The translations under genes were made by a program, and so were the position numbers. Under the pieces are notes generated by a model. The model made no database searches, had not been told where the DNA came from, and was given only the letters and a program-made list of their open reading frames with translations. A DNA stretch of 64,000 nucleotides from Alloactinosynnema sp. L-07 (GTDB lineage Bacteria; Actinomycetota; Actinomycetes; Mycobacteriales; Pseudonocardiaceae), in the NCBI RefSeq assembly GCF_900070365.1, contig NZ_LN850107.1, positions 7,130,001-7,194,000 on the forward strand, given 5' to 3'. Below, in pieces: positions 1-9,134 of the stretch (the stretch's first letter is position 1; the number at the start of each line of letters is the position of its first letter).

Positions 1-2123
1 GGCTGATGCGCGATCCGGCCAGTGTCGGGCCGCTGCCCGTGTTGCTCGACGTGCACGGCGGCCCGCACAACGCCTGGAACGCCGCCGCCGACGAGATCCA
101 TCTCTACCACCAAGAACTGGTCAGTCGCGGCTGGGCGGTGCTGCTGGTCAACCCGCGCGGCAGCGACGGGTACGGGTCGGCGTTCTACGACGGCGTCCGC
201 GGCCGTTGGGGCGTCGCGGACGCGGCCGACTTCCTCGAACCGCTCGACCAGCTCGTCGCCGAGGGCGTCGCCGACCCGGAGCGGCTGGCCGTGACGGGCT
301 ACAGCTACGGCGGCTTCATGACCTGCTGGCTGACCGGCCACGACGACCGGTTCGCGGTGGCGGTCGCGGGCGGCACCGTCAGCGACATGGTGAGCATCGG
401 CGGCTCCAGCGACGACAGCCACTTCCTCAGCGCCTACGAACTGGGCGGCGCCCCCTGGCAGAAGCCGGCCGAGTACGCCGCCATGTCACCGCTGACCAAC
501 GTTGCCAACGTCCGCACACCGACCCTGCTGCTCCACGGCGCGGCCGACCTGACCTGTCCGCTCGGCCAAGCCCAGCAGTGGCACACGGCGCTGCGCGAGC
601 AAGGCGTGCCGACCAGGCTGGTCGTCTACCCGGATGCCTCCCACGCGTTCGTCCTCCTCGGCCCGCCGTCGCAGCGGCTCGACTACAACCACCGCGTGCT
701 GGACTGGATCGAGCAGCACACGGTCCGGGCCGGGCGGCCCCGGATCGACGGTGCCCACTGGCAGCGGCGGCTGACCCGGCTCGCCGAGCGGTACAACGTG
801 CCCGGCGCGCAGCTCGGCATCCTGCGCCTGGGCGCGGGCGGATCGCCCGACGAGGTGGCGAGGGCCGCACACGGTGTGCTGAACGTCCGCACCGGCACCC
901 CGGTCACCACGGACTCCCTGTTCCAGATCGGCTCCATCACCAAGGTCTGGACGGCGACGGTGGCCATGTCACTGGTCGACGAGGGACTGCTGGACCTCGA
1001 CGCCCCGATCGCCGACGTGCTGCCCGATCTCTGGCTCGACGATCCCCACGCCACGAAGTCGGTCACGCCGCGGCACCTGCTCAACCACACCAGCGGCATC
1101 GACGGCGACGTGTTCACCGACACCGGCCGTGGCGACGCCTGCCTGGAGACCTACGTCGAGGTGCTCGGCGAAGCCGCGCAGATCCACCCGTTGGGCGCCA
1201 CGTTCTCCTACTGCAACTCGGGGTACTCGCTGCTGGGCCGCGTGATCGAGAAGGTCACCGGACAGACGTGGGACCAGGCGCTGCGCGACCGGCTGCTTGA
1301 CCCGCTCGGGCTGGCGCACTCGGTCACGCTGCCCGAGGAGGCACTGCTGTTCGCCGCCGCCATGGGGCACGAAACCCAAGGCGGACAACACGTTCCCGCC
1401 GCGGCCTGGTCGATACCGCGGTCGGCGGGTCCGGCCGGGGCGGTCACCTCGACGGTCGCCGACGTCCTGGCCTTCGCCCGGCTGCACCTGACCGGCGGGG
1501 TCGCCGCCGACGGCACCCGGGTGCTGAGCGCGGACAGCGCCGCCGCGATGACCGCGCACCAGGCCGACCTGCCGGACAAGTACGTCCTCGGCGATTCCTG
1601 GGGGCTGGGCTGGATCCGGTTCGACTGGGACGGGCACCGCCTGTTCGGGCACGACGGCAGCACGTTCGGCCAAGCGGCCTACCTGCGCGTCCTGCCCGAG
1701 CAGGGGCTCGCCGTCGTGCTGCTCACCAACGGCGGCCACGGCCGCGATCTCTACGGCCACCTGTACCGGGAGATCTTCGCCGAGGTCGCGGGCGTGACCA
1801 TGCCCCGGCCGTTCGCGCCGCCCGCCGAAGCCACGACCGTCGACATCGAGCCCCACGTCGGCGTCTACGAACGCGAGGGGGTGCGGATGGAGGTCGAGAA
1901 CGGTCCGGACGGTCCGCTGCTGCGCACCACCGTCACCGGGCCGCTCGCCGAGTTGACGCCCGAGCCGGTCGAGGAGCACGTGTTGGTCCCGGTCGCTCCC
2001 GCTTTGTTCGCGGTCAGACCGCCCGGGGTGCGGACGTGGACACCGGTCACCTTCTACGAACTGCCGACCGGTGACCGATTCGTCCACTTCGGAGCGCGCG
2101 CGACCCCCCGGGCGGACCGATGA
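1..2123 (+). CDS. S9 prolyl-oligopeptidase / serine beta-lactamase fusion (5' partial)
   Basis: The gene enters from the left edge, so its N-terminal propeller is outside the window. The visible part holds a complete S9 alpha/beta-hydrolase domain: nucleophile elbow GYSYGG (Ser codon at 303-305), acid in HGAADLTCP, histidine in DASHAF. From about nt 720 a second hydrolase follows, a class C/S12 beta-lactamase-like domain with SITK (Ser codon 933-935), a YCN motif and HDGS. A lipocalin-like C-terminal tail ends the chain. S9 enzymes cleave short peptides; S12 enzymes include D-aminopeptidases and DD-peptidases. The stop overlaps the next ATG by 4 bp, so it belongs to the D-amino-acid operon downstream. 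Supplying D-residues from peptides is inference; the fusion itself is seen directly. Confidence 0.88.
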   Translation, partial: LMRDPASVGPLPVLLDVHGGPHNAWNAAADEIHLYHQELVSRGWAVLLVNPRGSDGYGSAFYDGVRGRWGVADAADFLEPLDQLVAEGVADPERLAVTGYSYGGFMTCWLTGHDDRFAVAVAGGTVSDMVSIGGSSDDSHFLSAYELGGAPWQKPAEYAAMSPLTNVANVRTPTLLLHGAADLTCPLGQAQQWHTALREQGVPTRLVVYPDASHAFVLLGPPSQRLDYNHRVLDWIEQHTVRAGRPRIDGAHWQRRLTRLAERYNVPGAQLGILRLGAGGSPDEVARAAHGVLNVRTGTPVTTDSLFQIGSITKVWTATVAMSLVDEGLLDLDAPIADVLPDLWLDDPHATKSVTPRHLLNHTSGIDGDVFTDTGRGDACLETYVEVLGEAAQIHPLGATFSYCNSGYSLLGRVIEKVTGQTWDQALRDRLLDPLGLAHSVTLPEEALLFAAAMGHETQGGQHVPAAAWSIPRSAGPAGAVTSTVADVLAFARLHLTGGVAADGTRVLSADSAAAMTAHQADLPDKYVLGDSWGLGWIRFDWDGHRLFGHDGSTFGQAAYLRVLPEQGLAVVLLTNGGHGRDLYGHLYREIFAEVAGVTMPRPFAPPAEATTVDIEPHVGVYEREGVRMEVENGPDGPLLRTTVTGPLAELTPEPVEEHVLVPVAPALFAVRPPGVRTWTPVTFYELPTGDRFVHFGARATPRADR

Positions 2124-3250
2124 GGACCAACCTTCGCGACATGCTCGCCGACGCGCGGACCCTCATCGAGTGCGAGTCGCCCTCCACCGACCTGGCCGCC
2201 GTCGCGCGCTCGGCCGAGGTGGTCGCCAGGGTGGGCACCGCCCGCCTCGGTGTCGAGCCAGAGCGGATCGTGCTGGACGGCCGGACCCACCTGCGTTGGC
2301 GGCTGGGCCGGGGGCCGTCCCGGGTGCTGCTGGTCGGCCACCACGACACGGTCTGGCCGCTGGGCTCGCTGGCCGAGCACCCGTGCACCGTCGAGGACCG
2401 CGTCCTGCGCGGACCTGGCTGCTTCGACATGAAAGCGGGCCTGGTCATGGCGTTGCACGCGGCCGCAGGTCTCGAAGGCGTCACCCTGCTTGTCACCGGC
2501 GACGAGGAACTGGGCTCGCCCACGTCCCGGGAACTGATCGAGCAGGAGGCGAGAGGGGCCGTGGCCGCCCTGGTCCTGGAGGCGTCCGCCGACGGCGGCG
2601 CACTGAAGACCGAACGCAAAGGCGCCTCGCTGTACGAGGTGCGGGTGGTCGGGCGGGCCGCTCACGCCGGACTGGAGCCAGAGCGCGGCGTGAACGCCAC
2701 CGTGGAGCTCGCCCACCAGGTACTGGCCGTCAGCGCGTTCGCCGACCAGCGGGTCGGCACCACCGTCACGGCGACCACCGCCCGCGCGGGCACCACGACC
2801 AACACCGTCCCCGCTGACGGTGTGTTCTCGGTCGATGTGCGCGCGCGGACCGTGGCCGAACAGGAGCGGGTCGACGAGGCGATGCGGAACCTGCGGCCCG
2901 CGGTGCCCGGCGCACGGGTCGTGGTGAGCGGCGGGCCCAACCGCCCGCCGCTCGAAGCGGCGGCCTCGGACCGGCTCTTCGCGCTCACCCGCCGGATCGC
3001 GGCGGACCTGGGACTGCCCGAGCCCACTCGGGCGGCGGTCGGCGGCGCGTCCGATGGCAACTTCACCGCGGGCGTCGGCACGCCGACCCTCGACGGACTC
3101 GGCGCGGTCGGCGGCGGTGCGCACGCCGCCACCGAGCACGTGCTGGTCGAGGAGATTCCCGGGCGGACCGCGCTGCTGCGCGCCGTGGTCGAACAGTTGC
3201 TCGCGGACGCGCCGCACCCGTTAGCGACCCGTGCGGCCGCCCGGCCATGA
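2120..3250 (+). CDS. M20 family metallopeptidase / N-acyl-amino acid deacylase
   Basis: A 376-aa zinc-dependent M20 (carboxypeptidase G2-like) hydrolase with no signal peptide. Visible metal and catalytic residues are HHD at 74-76, Asp103 in the GCFDMK motif, the acid pair DEE at 128-130 and a late AHAATEH histidine. Length fits the family. It overlaps both neighbours by 4 bp. In the Geobacillus N-succinylamino-acid racemase pathway an M20 enzyme removes the succinyl group from the L-isomer, making D-to-L conversion irreversible. With the acyltransferase and racemase directly downstream this role is the best guess; a peptide or other N-acyl substrate remains possible. Confidence 0.9.
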   Translation: MRTNLRDMLADARTLIECESPSTDLAAVARSAEVVARVGTARLGVEPERIVLDGRTHLRWRLGRGPSRVLLVGHHDTVWPLGSLAEHPCTVEDRVLRGPGCFDMKAGLVMALHAAAGLEGVTLLVTGDEELGSPTSRELIEQEARGAVAALVLEASADGGALKTERKGASLYEVRVVGRAAHAGLEPERGVNATVELAHQVLAVSAFADQRVGTTVTATTARAGTTTNTVPADGVFSVDVRARTVAEQERVDEAMRNLRPAVPGARVVVSGGPNRPPLEAAASDRLFALTRRIAADLGLPEPTRAAVGGASDGNFTAGVGTPTLDGLGAVGGGAHAATEHVLVEEIPGRTALLRAVVEQLLADAPHPLATRAAARP

Positions 3251-4158
3251 CCACCCCCGACGAACTGAGGAGCAGGAACTTCGTGACCGACATCAGAGCA
3301 ACGGCCGTGGAGCCGGTGCTGGACCACGCGACGCGGGCCGCGGCGGCCGCGGCCAATGCGGCGGGCGTCGCGGTGCGCGAACTCACCGAGATCCCCGAGC
3401 TCGCGGGCGTCGTCGACCTGTTCGCCACTGTGTGGGGTCGCGCCGGGAACCCGCCGGTGACCGTCGAACTGCTGCGCGCCTTCACCAAAGCGGGCAACTA
3501 CGTCGTCGGCGCCTTCGACGGGGACCGCATGGTCGGCGGGTGCGTGGGCTTCTTCCACGAGCCCGCGGGCGACGCGCTGCACAGCCACATCGCCGGTGTC
3601 TCCCCGGCGGCGATGGGCCGCAGCGTCGGTTTCGCGTTGAAGCTGCACCAGCGGGCCTGGGCGTTGGGGCGCGGTGTCTCGGAGATCGCCTGGACCTTCG
3701 ACCCGCTCGTCACGCGCAACGCCTACTTCAACCTCGTGAAGCTGGCCGCTCGGCCGGTCGAGTACCTGCCGAACTTCTACGGCCCGCTGTCCGACGCCAT
3801 CAACGGCGACGAGGACTCCGACCGGCTCCTGGTGCGGTGGGCGCTTCGGGACAGCTGTGTGGCCGCCGCGGGCTCCGGGGGAAGCACCGGCGCGGTGGCC
3901 GAGGATGAGATCGCCAAGGGCGCGGTCGTGGCGCTGGGCGTCGCCGACGCTGGCGGCCCGGTCCCCGGCCCGCTCGACGGCGCGGTGTCGCTGGTCGCCG
4001 TGCCGCGTGACATCGAGGAGTTGAGGATGACCGACCCGGCTTCGGCGCGGCGCTGGCGGATCGCCGTGCGTGAGGTGCTCACGGGCCTGACCGCCCGTGG
4101 CGGCCGGATCGACGGGTTCGACCGGGCAGGCTGGTATGTCGTGCGGAGGGAGTCATGA
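3247..4158 (+). CDS. GNAT-fold N-acyl(succinyl)transferase, COG3375-like
   Basis: A protein of about 303 aa resembling the COG3375 GNAT group commonly found beside enolase-superfamily OSBS/NSAR genes. The signature stretch around nt 3580-3800 (HSHIAGV, LKLHQRAWAL, TFDPLVTRNAYFN, NFYGPLSD) is well preserved. In the characterised D-amino-acid pathway this enzyme N-succinylates D-amino acids. The ATG at 3247 overlaps the upstream stop. However, a GTG at 3283 has a GAGGAG about 10 bases upstream and may be the true start, since the first 12 residues look unlike a folded start. Succinyl specificity is inferred from neighbours only. Confidence 0.82.
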   Translation: MTTPDELRSRNFVTDIRATAVEPVLDHATRAAAAAANAAGVAVRELTEIPELAGVVDLFATVWGRAGNPPVTVELLRAFTKAGNYVVGAFDGDRMVGGCVGFFHEPAGDALHSHIAGVSPAAMGRSVGFALKLHQRAWALGRGVSEIAWTFDPLVTRNAYFNLVKLAARPVEYLPNFYGPLSDAINGDEDSDRLLVRWALRDSCVAAAGSGGSTGAVAEDEIAKGAVVALGVADAGGPVPGPLDGAVSLVAVPRDIEELRMTDPASARRWRIAVREVLTGLTARGGRIDGFDRAGWYVVRRES

Positions 4159-5264
4159 TGGCCGACGGGGTTGAACTGCGTCGCATCGCGATGCCACTGG
4201 TCTCGCCCTTCCGGACCTCGTTCGGCACCGCGACGTCCCGCGAGATCCTGCTTGTCCGCGTGGTCACCGACGACGGCACCGAGGGCTGGGGCGAGTGCGT
4301 GGCGATGGCCGCCCCGCGCTACTCCTCGGAGTACGTCGACGCCGCCGCGGACGTGCTGCGCCGGTACCTAGTCCCCGCGCTGCTGGCCGCCGGGCCGGTC
4401 CGGGCCCACGCGGTCGCCGGGCTCCTGGCACCGTTCCAGGGCCACCGCATGGCCAAGGCCGCCCTGGAAATGGCGGTCCTGGATGCTGAACTTCGCTCCG
4501 AACTCCGTTCGTTCGGCCATGAACTCGGCGCGGTGCGGGAGAAGGTTCCGTGCGGTGTCTCGGTCGGCATCATGGACAGCGTCCCCGAACTTCTCGACGC
4601 GGTCGGCGGCTTTCTGGACGAGGGCTATGTCCGCATCAAGCTCAAGATCGAGCCCGGCTGGGACGTCGAGCCCGTGCGCGCGGTCCGCGAGCGGTTCGGC
4701 GACGACGTGGTGCTCCAGGTGGACGCGAACACGGCCTACACCCTGGCCGACGCGCGGCACCTGGCGCGGCTGGACCCGTTCGACCTGCTGCTGATCGAGC
4801 AGCCCCTCGACGAGGAGGACGTGCTGGGCCACGCCGACCTGGCCAGGCAGATCAAGACGCCGATCTGCCTGGACGAGTCCATCACCTCGGCCCGCGCCGC
4901 CGCGGCCGCGATCCGGCTGGGCGCCTGCCAGGTGGTGAACATCAAGCCCGGTCGGCTCGGCGGGTACCTCGAAGCGCGCCGGACCCACGACGTGTGCGTG
5001 GCGAACGGGGTGCCGGTGTGGTGTGGCGGAATGCTGGAAACCGGGCTCGGCCGGGCCGCCAACGTGGCGCTCGCCGCCCTGCCCGGGTTCACGATGCCCG
5101 GCGACACCTCGGCGTCGGGGCGGTACTACGCCGCGGACATCACCGAGCCTTTCGTGCTGAAGGACGGCTATCTCGACGTGCCGGACGGACCCGGGCTCGG
5201 CGTGGCACCCGTGCCGGATCGGCTCACCGAGGTCACCACCGCTAGCGAGTGGCTCGCCGGGTGA
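4155..5264 (+). CDS. N-succinylamino acid racemase / o-succinylbenzoate synthase family (enolase superfamily)
   Basis: A 369-aa enolase-superfamily enzyme with the full OSBS/NSAR active site: KLK with catalytic Lys164, metal ligands Asp190, Glu215 and Asp240, and Lys264 in IKPGRLGG. These numbers are one off those of the Amycolatopsis N-acylamino acid racemase (163/189/214/239/263). It would racemise N-succinyl-amino acids; some members also make o-succinylbenzoate for menaquinone. No other men genes are present, and the flanking GNAT and M20 genes fit the racemase pathway. It overlaps the GNAT gene through ATGATG with GGAG just upstream, and is the last gene of the operon. Confidence 0.92.
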   Translation: MMADGVELRRIAMPLVSPFRTSFGTATSREILLVRVVTDDGTEGWGECVAMAAPRYSSEYVDAAADVLRRYLVPALLAAGPVRAHAVAGLLAPFQGHRMAKAALEMAVLDAELRSELRSFGHELGAVREKVPCGVSVGIMDSVPELLDAVGGFLDEGYVRIKLKIEPGWDVEPVRAVRERFGDDVVLQVDANTAYTLADARHLARLDPFDLLLIEQPLDEEDVLGHADLARQIKTPICLDESITSARAAAAAIRLGACQVVNIKPGRLGGYLEARRTHDVCVANGVPVWCGGMLETGLGRAANVALAALPGFTMPGDTSASGRYYAADITEPFVLKDGYLDVPDGPGLGVAPVPDRLTEVTTASEWLAG

Positions 5265-5469
5265 CTCGGCTGTTGAATTCGTCGCGCGAAAGGCCGGTGT
5301 TGTCACACTGGTCGCCACCCTTGTCGGGTATCCAGTCGGTGACCCTCTCGACGGCAACGGCCGGATCACTGGCCGCCGACCCGGCCTTCGCGCGACTGGT
5401 GACTGTCCGGATGCGACGGTGAACGCCGATCCGGGTGGATCGCGCCGGGTGGCGGCGGTGCCGCGCGGC

Positions 5470-5475
5470 TATCGT
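5470..5475 (+). promoter_or_regulatory. -10 element (TATCGT), leaderless PucR gene
   Basis: TATCGT lies six bases before a GTG at 5482, and no ribosome-binding site precedes that GTG. This spacing is typical of actinobacterial leaderless transcripts and decided the start chosen for the downstream gene. Confidence 0.5.
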
Positions 5476-5481
5476 AAAGGC

Positions 5482-7158
5482 GTGCGGCACCCAGGCGCCC
5501 CCCGTCCCCAGGCAAGCCTGGGGCGGGTCCTCGACGACCTGGGCGCAACGCTGCTCGACCTCGCGCACGGCGACGCCGACCGACCCGGGGAGATCGGCGG
5601 CGTCGTCTTCCACGACCCGCTCGATCAGCCGGTGCTGCCGCCGCACGCGCTGGTGCTCGGCGTCGGTGTGGAGACTCCCGACGAAGTCGCGGCGCTGCTG
5701 CGCACGCTGGGGCGTCAGCGCGCCGCGGCACTGGTGCTCCGAGCGCCGGTGCCGCTCACCGACGAGGTGCGGGCCGCCGCCGACGCGGCGGCGGTGGCCG
5801 TGCTCGGGCTCAACCGCGGCGCCCCGTGGGGCCACCTCAGCGAGATGCTCCGCGCCCTGTTCGCCGGGGGCGGGGCCGGGGTCAGCGACCCGGAGTCGCT
5901 CGGCGGCCTGCCCGCCGGTGACCTGTTCGCCGTCGCCAACGCGATAGCGGCACTGCTCGACGCCCCGGTCACCATCGAGGACCGCAACTCCCGGGTGCTC
6001 GCCTTCTCGGGCCGCCAGGACGAGGCCGACCCGTCGCGGGTCGAAACGATCCTGGGCAGGCAGGTGCCGGAGCGGGTCGCGCGAGTCCTGAACGAGCGCG
6101 GGGTCTTCCGTGACCTCTTTCGCAGCGACTCACCGGTCCACATCGACCCCATCCCCGACCAGCTGGGCGGCTCCTCGCTGCCGCGTGTGGCCATCGCCGT
6201 GCGCGCGGGCGACGAGGTGCTGGGCTCGATCTGGGCCGCGGTGCCGGGCAGGCTCAGCGACGAGCGCCTCGAAGCGCTGGGCGAGTCGGCCAAGCTGGTC
6301 GCCCTGCACCTGCTCAGGATCCGTGCCGACGCCGACGTCCAACACCGGGTCCGGGCCGATCTGCTGAGCGCCGCGCTGGAAGGCGGCGTCGGCGCGGGCG
6401 ACGCGCTCGACCGGCTGGGTCTGTCCCACCAGCCGCTGCTGGTTCTCGGCGTCACCCTGGACGAACGCGATCCGCGTCGCGACGACTCCACCAGCGCCGC
6501 CGTCATCCATGATCGGCAGCGGCTCGCCGACGCGTTCGCGCTACACCTGTCCGCCGCGCACCCACGGGCGACGGCCGCGGCGATCGGCGCGGTCACCTAC
6601 GGGTTGCTGCCGATGACCGGGTCCGCGGACAAGGCCGAGACCCGGGCGGTCCGGATACTCCAGGACTTCGTCGACCGGATCGGTGAGCGGCTGACCCCGC
6701 TCACCGCGGCGGGTCCGGTGGCGTTCGAATTGTCCGATGTGGCCCACAGTAGGTCCTGTGTGGACAGAGTGCTGCGGGTGCTGCGCGAGCTGCCCGGCCC
6801 TCGGCGGATCGGACGCTTCGACGAGTTGCAAGGCGCGGCGTTGATCGTGGAGATGCGTGACATCGCCGCGGCCCGCGGTGAGAAACCGACGGGAACGCTG
6901 GCGAGGCTGATCGACTACGACCGCCTGCACCGCGGCAACCTGGTCGAGACACTCCGAGCGTGGCTGGACGCCTTCGGCGACGTCGCGGTCGCCGCGGAAT
7001 CGGTCAGGGTCCACCAGAACACCTTCCGCTACCGGCTGCGGCGGGTCGCCGAGATCGGGCGGTGCGATCTCGGCGACCCCGGTCAGCGATTCGCCGTCAT
7101 GGTGCAGATGCGGGTTCTCCACGCCGAGTCCCCGATCGCCGCCGCACCCGACGCCTGA
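5482..7158 (+). CDS. PucR family transcriptional regulator
   Basis: A protein of about 558 aa with an N-terminal PucR-like sensory region, a middle GGDEF-like/GAF-like region and a C-terminal PucR helix-turn-helix (VAAESVRVHQNTFRYRLRRV near the end, where the HQNTFRYRL core is diagnostic). Such regulators often control purine, amino acid or N-acyl compound use. It follows the racemase operon on the same strand after about 215 bp with its own probable promoter, so it may control that operon. The frame is open to a GTG at 5419, but the GTG at 5482 is preferred because of the -10 placed for a leaderless start. Confidence 0.88.
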   Translation: MRHPGAPRPQASLGRVLDDLGATLLDLAHGDADRPGEIGGVVFHDPLDQPVLPPHALVLGVGVETPDEVAALLRTLGRQRAAALVLRAPVPLTDEVRAAADAAAVAVLGLNRGAPWGHLSEMLRALFAGGGAGVSDPESLGGLPAGDLFAVANAIAALLDAPVTIEDRNSRVLAFSGRQDEADPSRVETILGRQVPERVARVLNERGVFRDLFRSDSPVHIDPIPDQLGGSSLPRVAIAVRAGDEVLGSIWAAVPGRLSDERLEALGESAKLVALHLLRIRADADVQHRVRADLLSAALEGGVGAGDALDRLGLSHQPLLVLGVTLDERDPRRDDSTSAAVIHDRQRLADAFALHLSAAHPRATAAAIGAVTYGLLPMTGSADKAETRAVRILQDFVDRIGERLTPLTAAGPVAFELSDVAHSRSCVDRVLRVLRELPGPRRIGRFDELQGAALIVEMRDIAAARGEKPTGTLARLIDYDRLHRGNLVETLRAWLDAFGDVAVAAESVRVHQNTFRYRLRRVAEIGRCDLGDPGQRFAVMVQMRVLHAESPIAAAPDA

Positions 7159-7164
7159 AGGCGG

Positions 7165-8286
7165 CTAGCCGAGACGGTTGACGATCTTGGGGTTCTTCGG
7201 GTCGCTCAGGTCGATCACGGCGATGGTCAGGTCTGCGTTGAGCACCCACGCCAATGGTGCGTCATCGCTGAAGACGATCGCCTGGCGGGGACCCACGAGG
7301 CGATCGTCGTTGCCCACGTTGCCCAGCACGGCGCCGGTTTCGGGGTCGAGCGTGGTCAGCGAGTTGTCGCCGTGGTTGCCGGTGAGCAAGGTCTTCTGAT
7401 CATGGGACAGCACGGCGCCGTAGGGCCGCTTGCCCTGGAGCTCGATCTTCTTCTGGGTGGGCGGGGTCGTTGTGGTGTCGATGATCGAGACGCTGTCGCC
7501 GACCCCATCCTTGCCGCTGTCGGCGACGAACGCCTTGGTGCCTTCGTTGTTGAAGGACAACCCGCGCACCGCGACGAAGCTGCCGATGTCGTCAACCTTC
7601 GTGTTGGTCGCCATGTCCACACGCGTGATGTGATTGGCCCCGATGTCGGTGACATACACCTGGTTTTGCTTGGGCGCGACCGCGATCCCCTGGCGTGGCT
7701 GGGTGAATCCGGTGATGACGGCGGTTGGCCTTTGCAAGACGGGGTCGATCACGGTGACGGTGCCCGCGGCGTGGTTGGTGGCCCACAAGGTAATGCCGTC
7801 AGCGGACTGGGACTGCGCGGTGCCCATCACGCCCGCGCCCAGTGGCAGCCGCTTGATGACCTTGTATGTGCTCATCGAGATCTCGTCCAGGACACCGAGG
7901 GTGTCGTCGGTCACGGTGATGCTGTGGCCGTCGGGGTGGAACAGGATGTTGCGCGGGCTGGTGTAGCCCCCGATCTTGTGGAGCTCGAAGCCATCCGACA
8001 GGCGGAGCACCCGCAGGTACTGGGTCTCGGAATTGGTGACCACGGCGATGGTCTGATCGGGGCTGACGGCCATGCTGTTGTTGCTGATGCCCGACGCGAA
8101 CGGCGCGGGAATGTTGTTCAGGTAGCCGTTGTAGGCGCCTACTCCGTAGGGCACCGTCTGAGGGACTTCCTGGGTCGCGGTCGCGGGCGACTGCTGGTCG
8201 GCGAAAGCCACTGAGCCGGTGAAGGCCAGCGCCGCGATGGCGGCCATGCCGAGTGCCGTCCGGCGGGTCGGCTTGGTGAGAGTCAC
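7165..8286 (-). CDS. Secreted YVTN-type beta-propeller protein
   Basis: About 373 aa with an N-terminal twin-arginine-like/Sec signal (TRRTALGMAAIAALAFTG, cleavage near SVAFA-DQQ) followed by seven-bladed propeller repeats of the YVTN/lactonase type (NSMAVSPDQTIAVVTN, NHITRVDMATNTKVDDIG, TLDPETGAVLG). There are no catalytic residues I can name, so it is probably a binding or scaffold protein outside the membrane. The start is GTG 8286, with AAGGAGA eight to nine bases upstream, rather than the longer frame opening at 8316. It is convergent with the PucR gene, with only six bases between stops. Confidence 0.85.
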   Translation of the reverse strand: MTLTKPTRRTALGMAAIAALAFTGSVAFADQQSPATATQEVPQTVPYGVGAYNGYLNNIPAPFASGISNNSMAVSPDQTIAVVTNSETQYLRVLRLSDGFELHKIGGYTSPRNILFHPDGHSITVTDDTLGVLDEISMSTYKVIKRLPLGAGVMGTAQSQSADGITLWATNHAAGTVTVIDPVLQRPTAVITGFTQPRQGIAVAPKQNQVYVTDIGANHITRVDMATNTKVDDIGSFVAVRGLSFNNEGTKAFVADSGKDGVGDSVSIIDTTTTPPTQKKIELQGKRPYGAVLSHDQKTLLTGNHGDNSLTTLDPETGAVLGNVGNDDRLVGPRQAIVFSDDAPLAWVLNADLTIAVIDLSDPKNPKIVNRLG

Positions 8287-8480
8287 GTGGACTGTCTCCT
8301 TGTCCGTGGTGCCCACCCGTCGTGGACACCCACAGAGGGATACGTCGACAATGATCGTGATGTTGAAGGCCGGACCGAATTCCTCGGCGGGTTTCGTTGT
8401 GCGGCATCAGGACTTCGAGTCGCTACGCGGATGCGGCAGGCCGGACCGCACCCTTCTTTCTTGCTGTTGTGCGCGTTCCT

Positions 8481-9134
8481 TCAACGTCGTGGCTGAACGA
8501 GACCCGCGTCGTAGGCGAAGACGATCGCCGCGGCTCGGTCGCGGGCGCCGAGTTTGGTGAAGAGGGTGCCCACGTGGGTCTTGATCGTGGTCTCGGCGAG
8601 GAACAGCTGGTTGGCGATCTCCCGGTTGGAGGCGCCGCGGGCCATGAGGCGCAGGACGTCGAGCTCGCGGTCGGTCAGCGCGTCGAGTCGGATGTCGTGG
8701 CGGGTCGGCGGCCGCGCCGACTGCCGGTAGGAGTCGAGGATCGGGCCGAGCAGGGTGCCGTCGATCCAGGTGCCGCCCGCGGCGACCGTGCGCACCGCTT
8801 CGATGAGGTTCTCCGGGGTGGCCGACTTGAGTTCGAATCCCGCCGCGCCCGCGTCGACCGCGGACCAGAGCACTTCCTCGTCGCCGAACGTGGTGAGGAC
8901 GCACACCGGTGGTCCGTCGGCGTCCCGCAGCAGGCGGGTCGCCTCGATTCCATCGGTGCCGGGCATGCGCACGTCCATGCACACCATGTCGGGTGCGCAC
9001 TGGGACACCGCGGCCACGATGTCGTCGCCGTTGTCGCGTTCCCCCACGACCTGGATGTCCGGTTGGCTGCGCAGGACCAGGCCGAGCCCGGCGCGCACCA
9101 TGGGCTGGTCGTCGACCAGGAGCACCCTGATCAC
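8481..9134 (-). CDS. NarL/FixJ family response regulator
   Basis: A 217-aa two-domain response regulator. The receiver has acidic Asp8/Asp9 and phosphoacceptor Asp54 (VCMDVRMPG). The LuxR-type helix-turn-helix lies at about 150-205 (LTDRELDVLRLMARGASNREIA, TTIKTHVGTLFTKLG). It starts at a GTG that overlaps the stop of the histidine kinase gene by 4 bp (GTGA), so the pair is translationally coupled. The targets are unknown; the neighbouring secreted propeller gene lies downstream on the same strand. Confidence 0.93.
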   Translation of the reverse strand: MIRVLLVDDQPMVRAGLGLVLRSQPDIQVVGERDNGDDIVAAVSQCAPDMVCMDVRMPGTDGIEATRLLRDADGPPVCVLTTFGDEEVLWSAVDAGAAGFELKSATPENLIEAVRTVAAGGTWIDGTLLGPILDSYRQSARPPTRHDIRLDALTDRELDVLRLMARGASNREIANQLFLAETTIKTHVGTLFTKLGARDRAAAIVFAYDAGLVQPRR

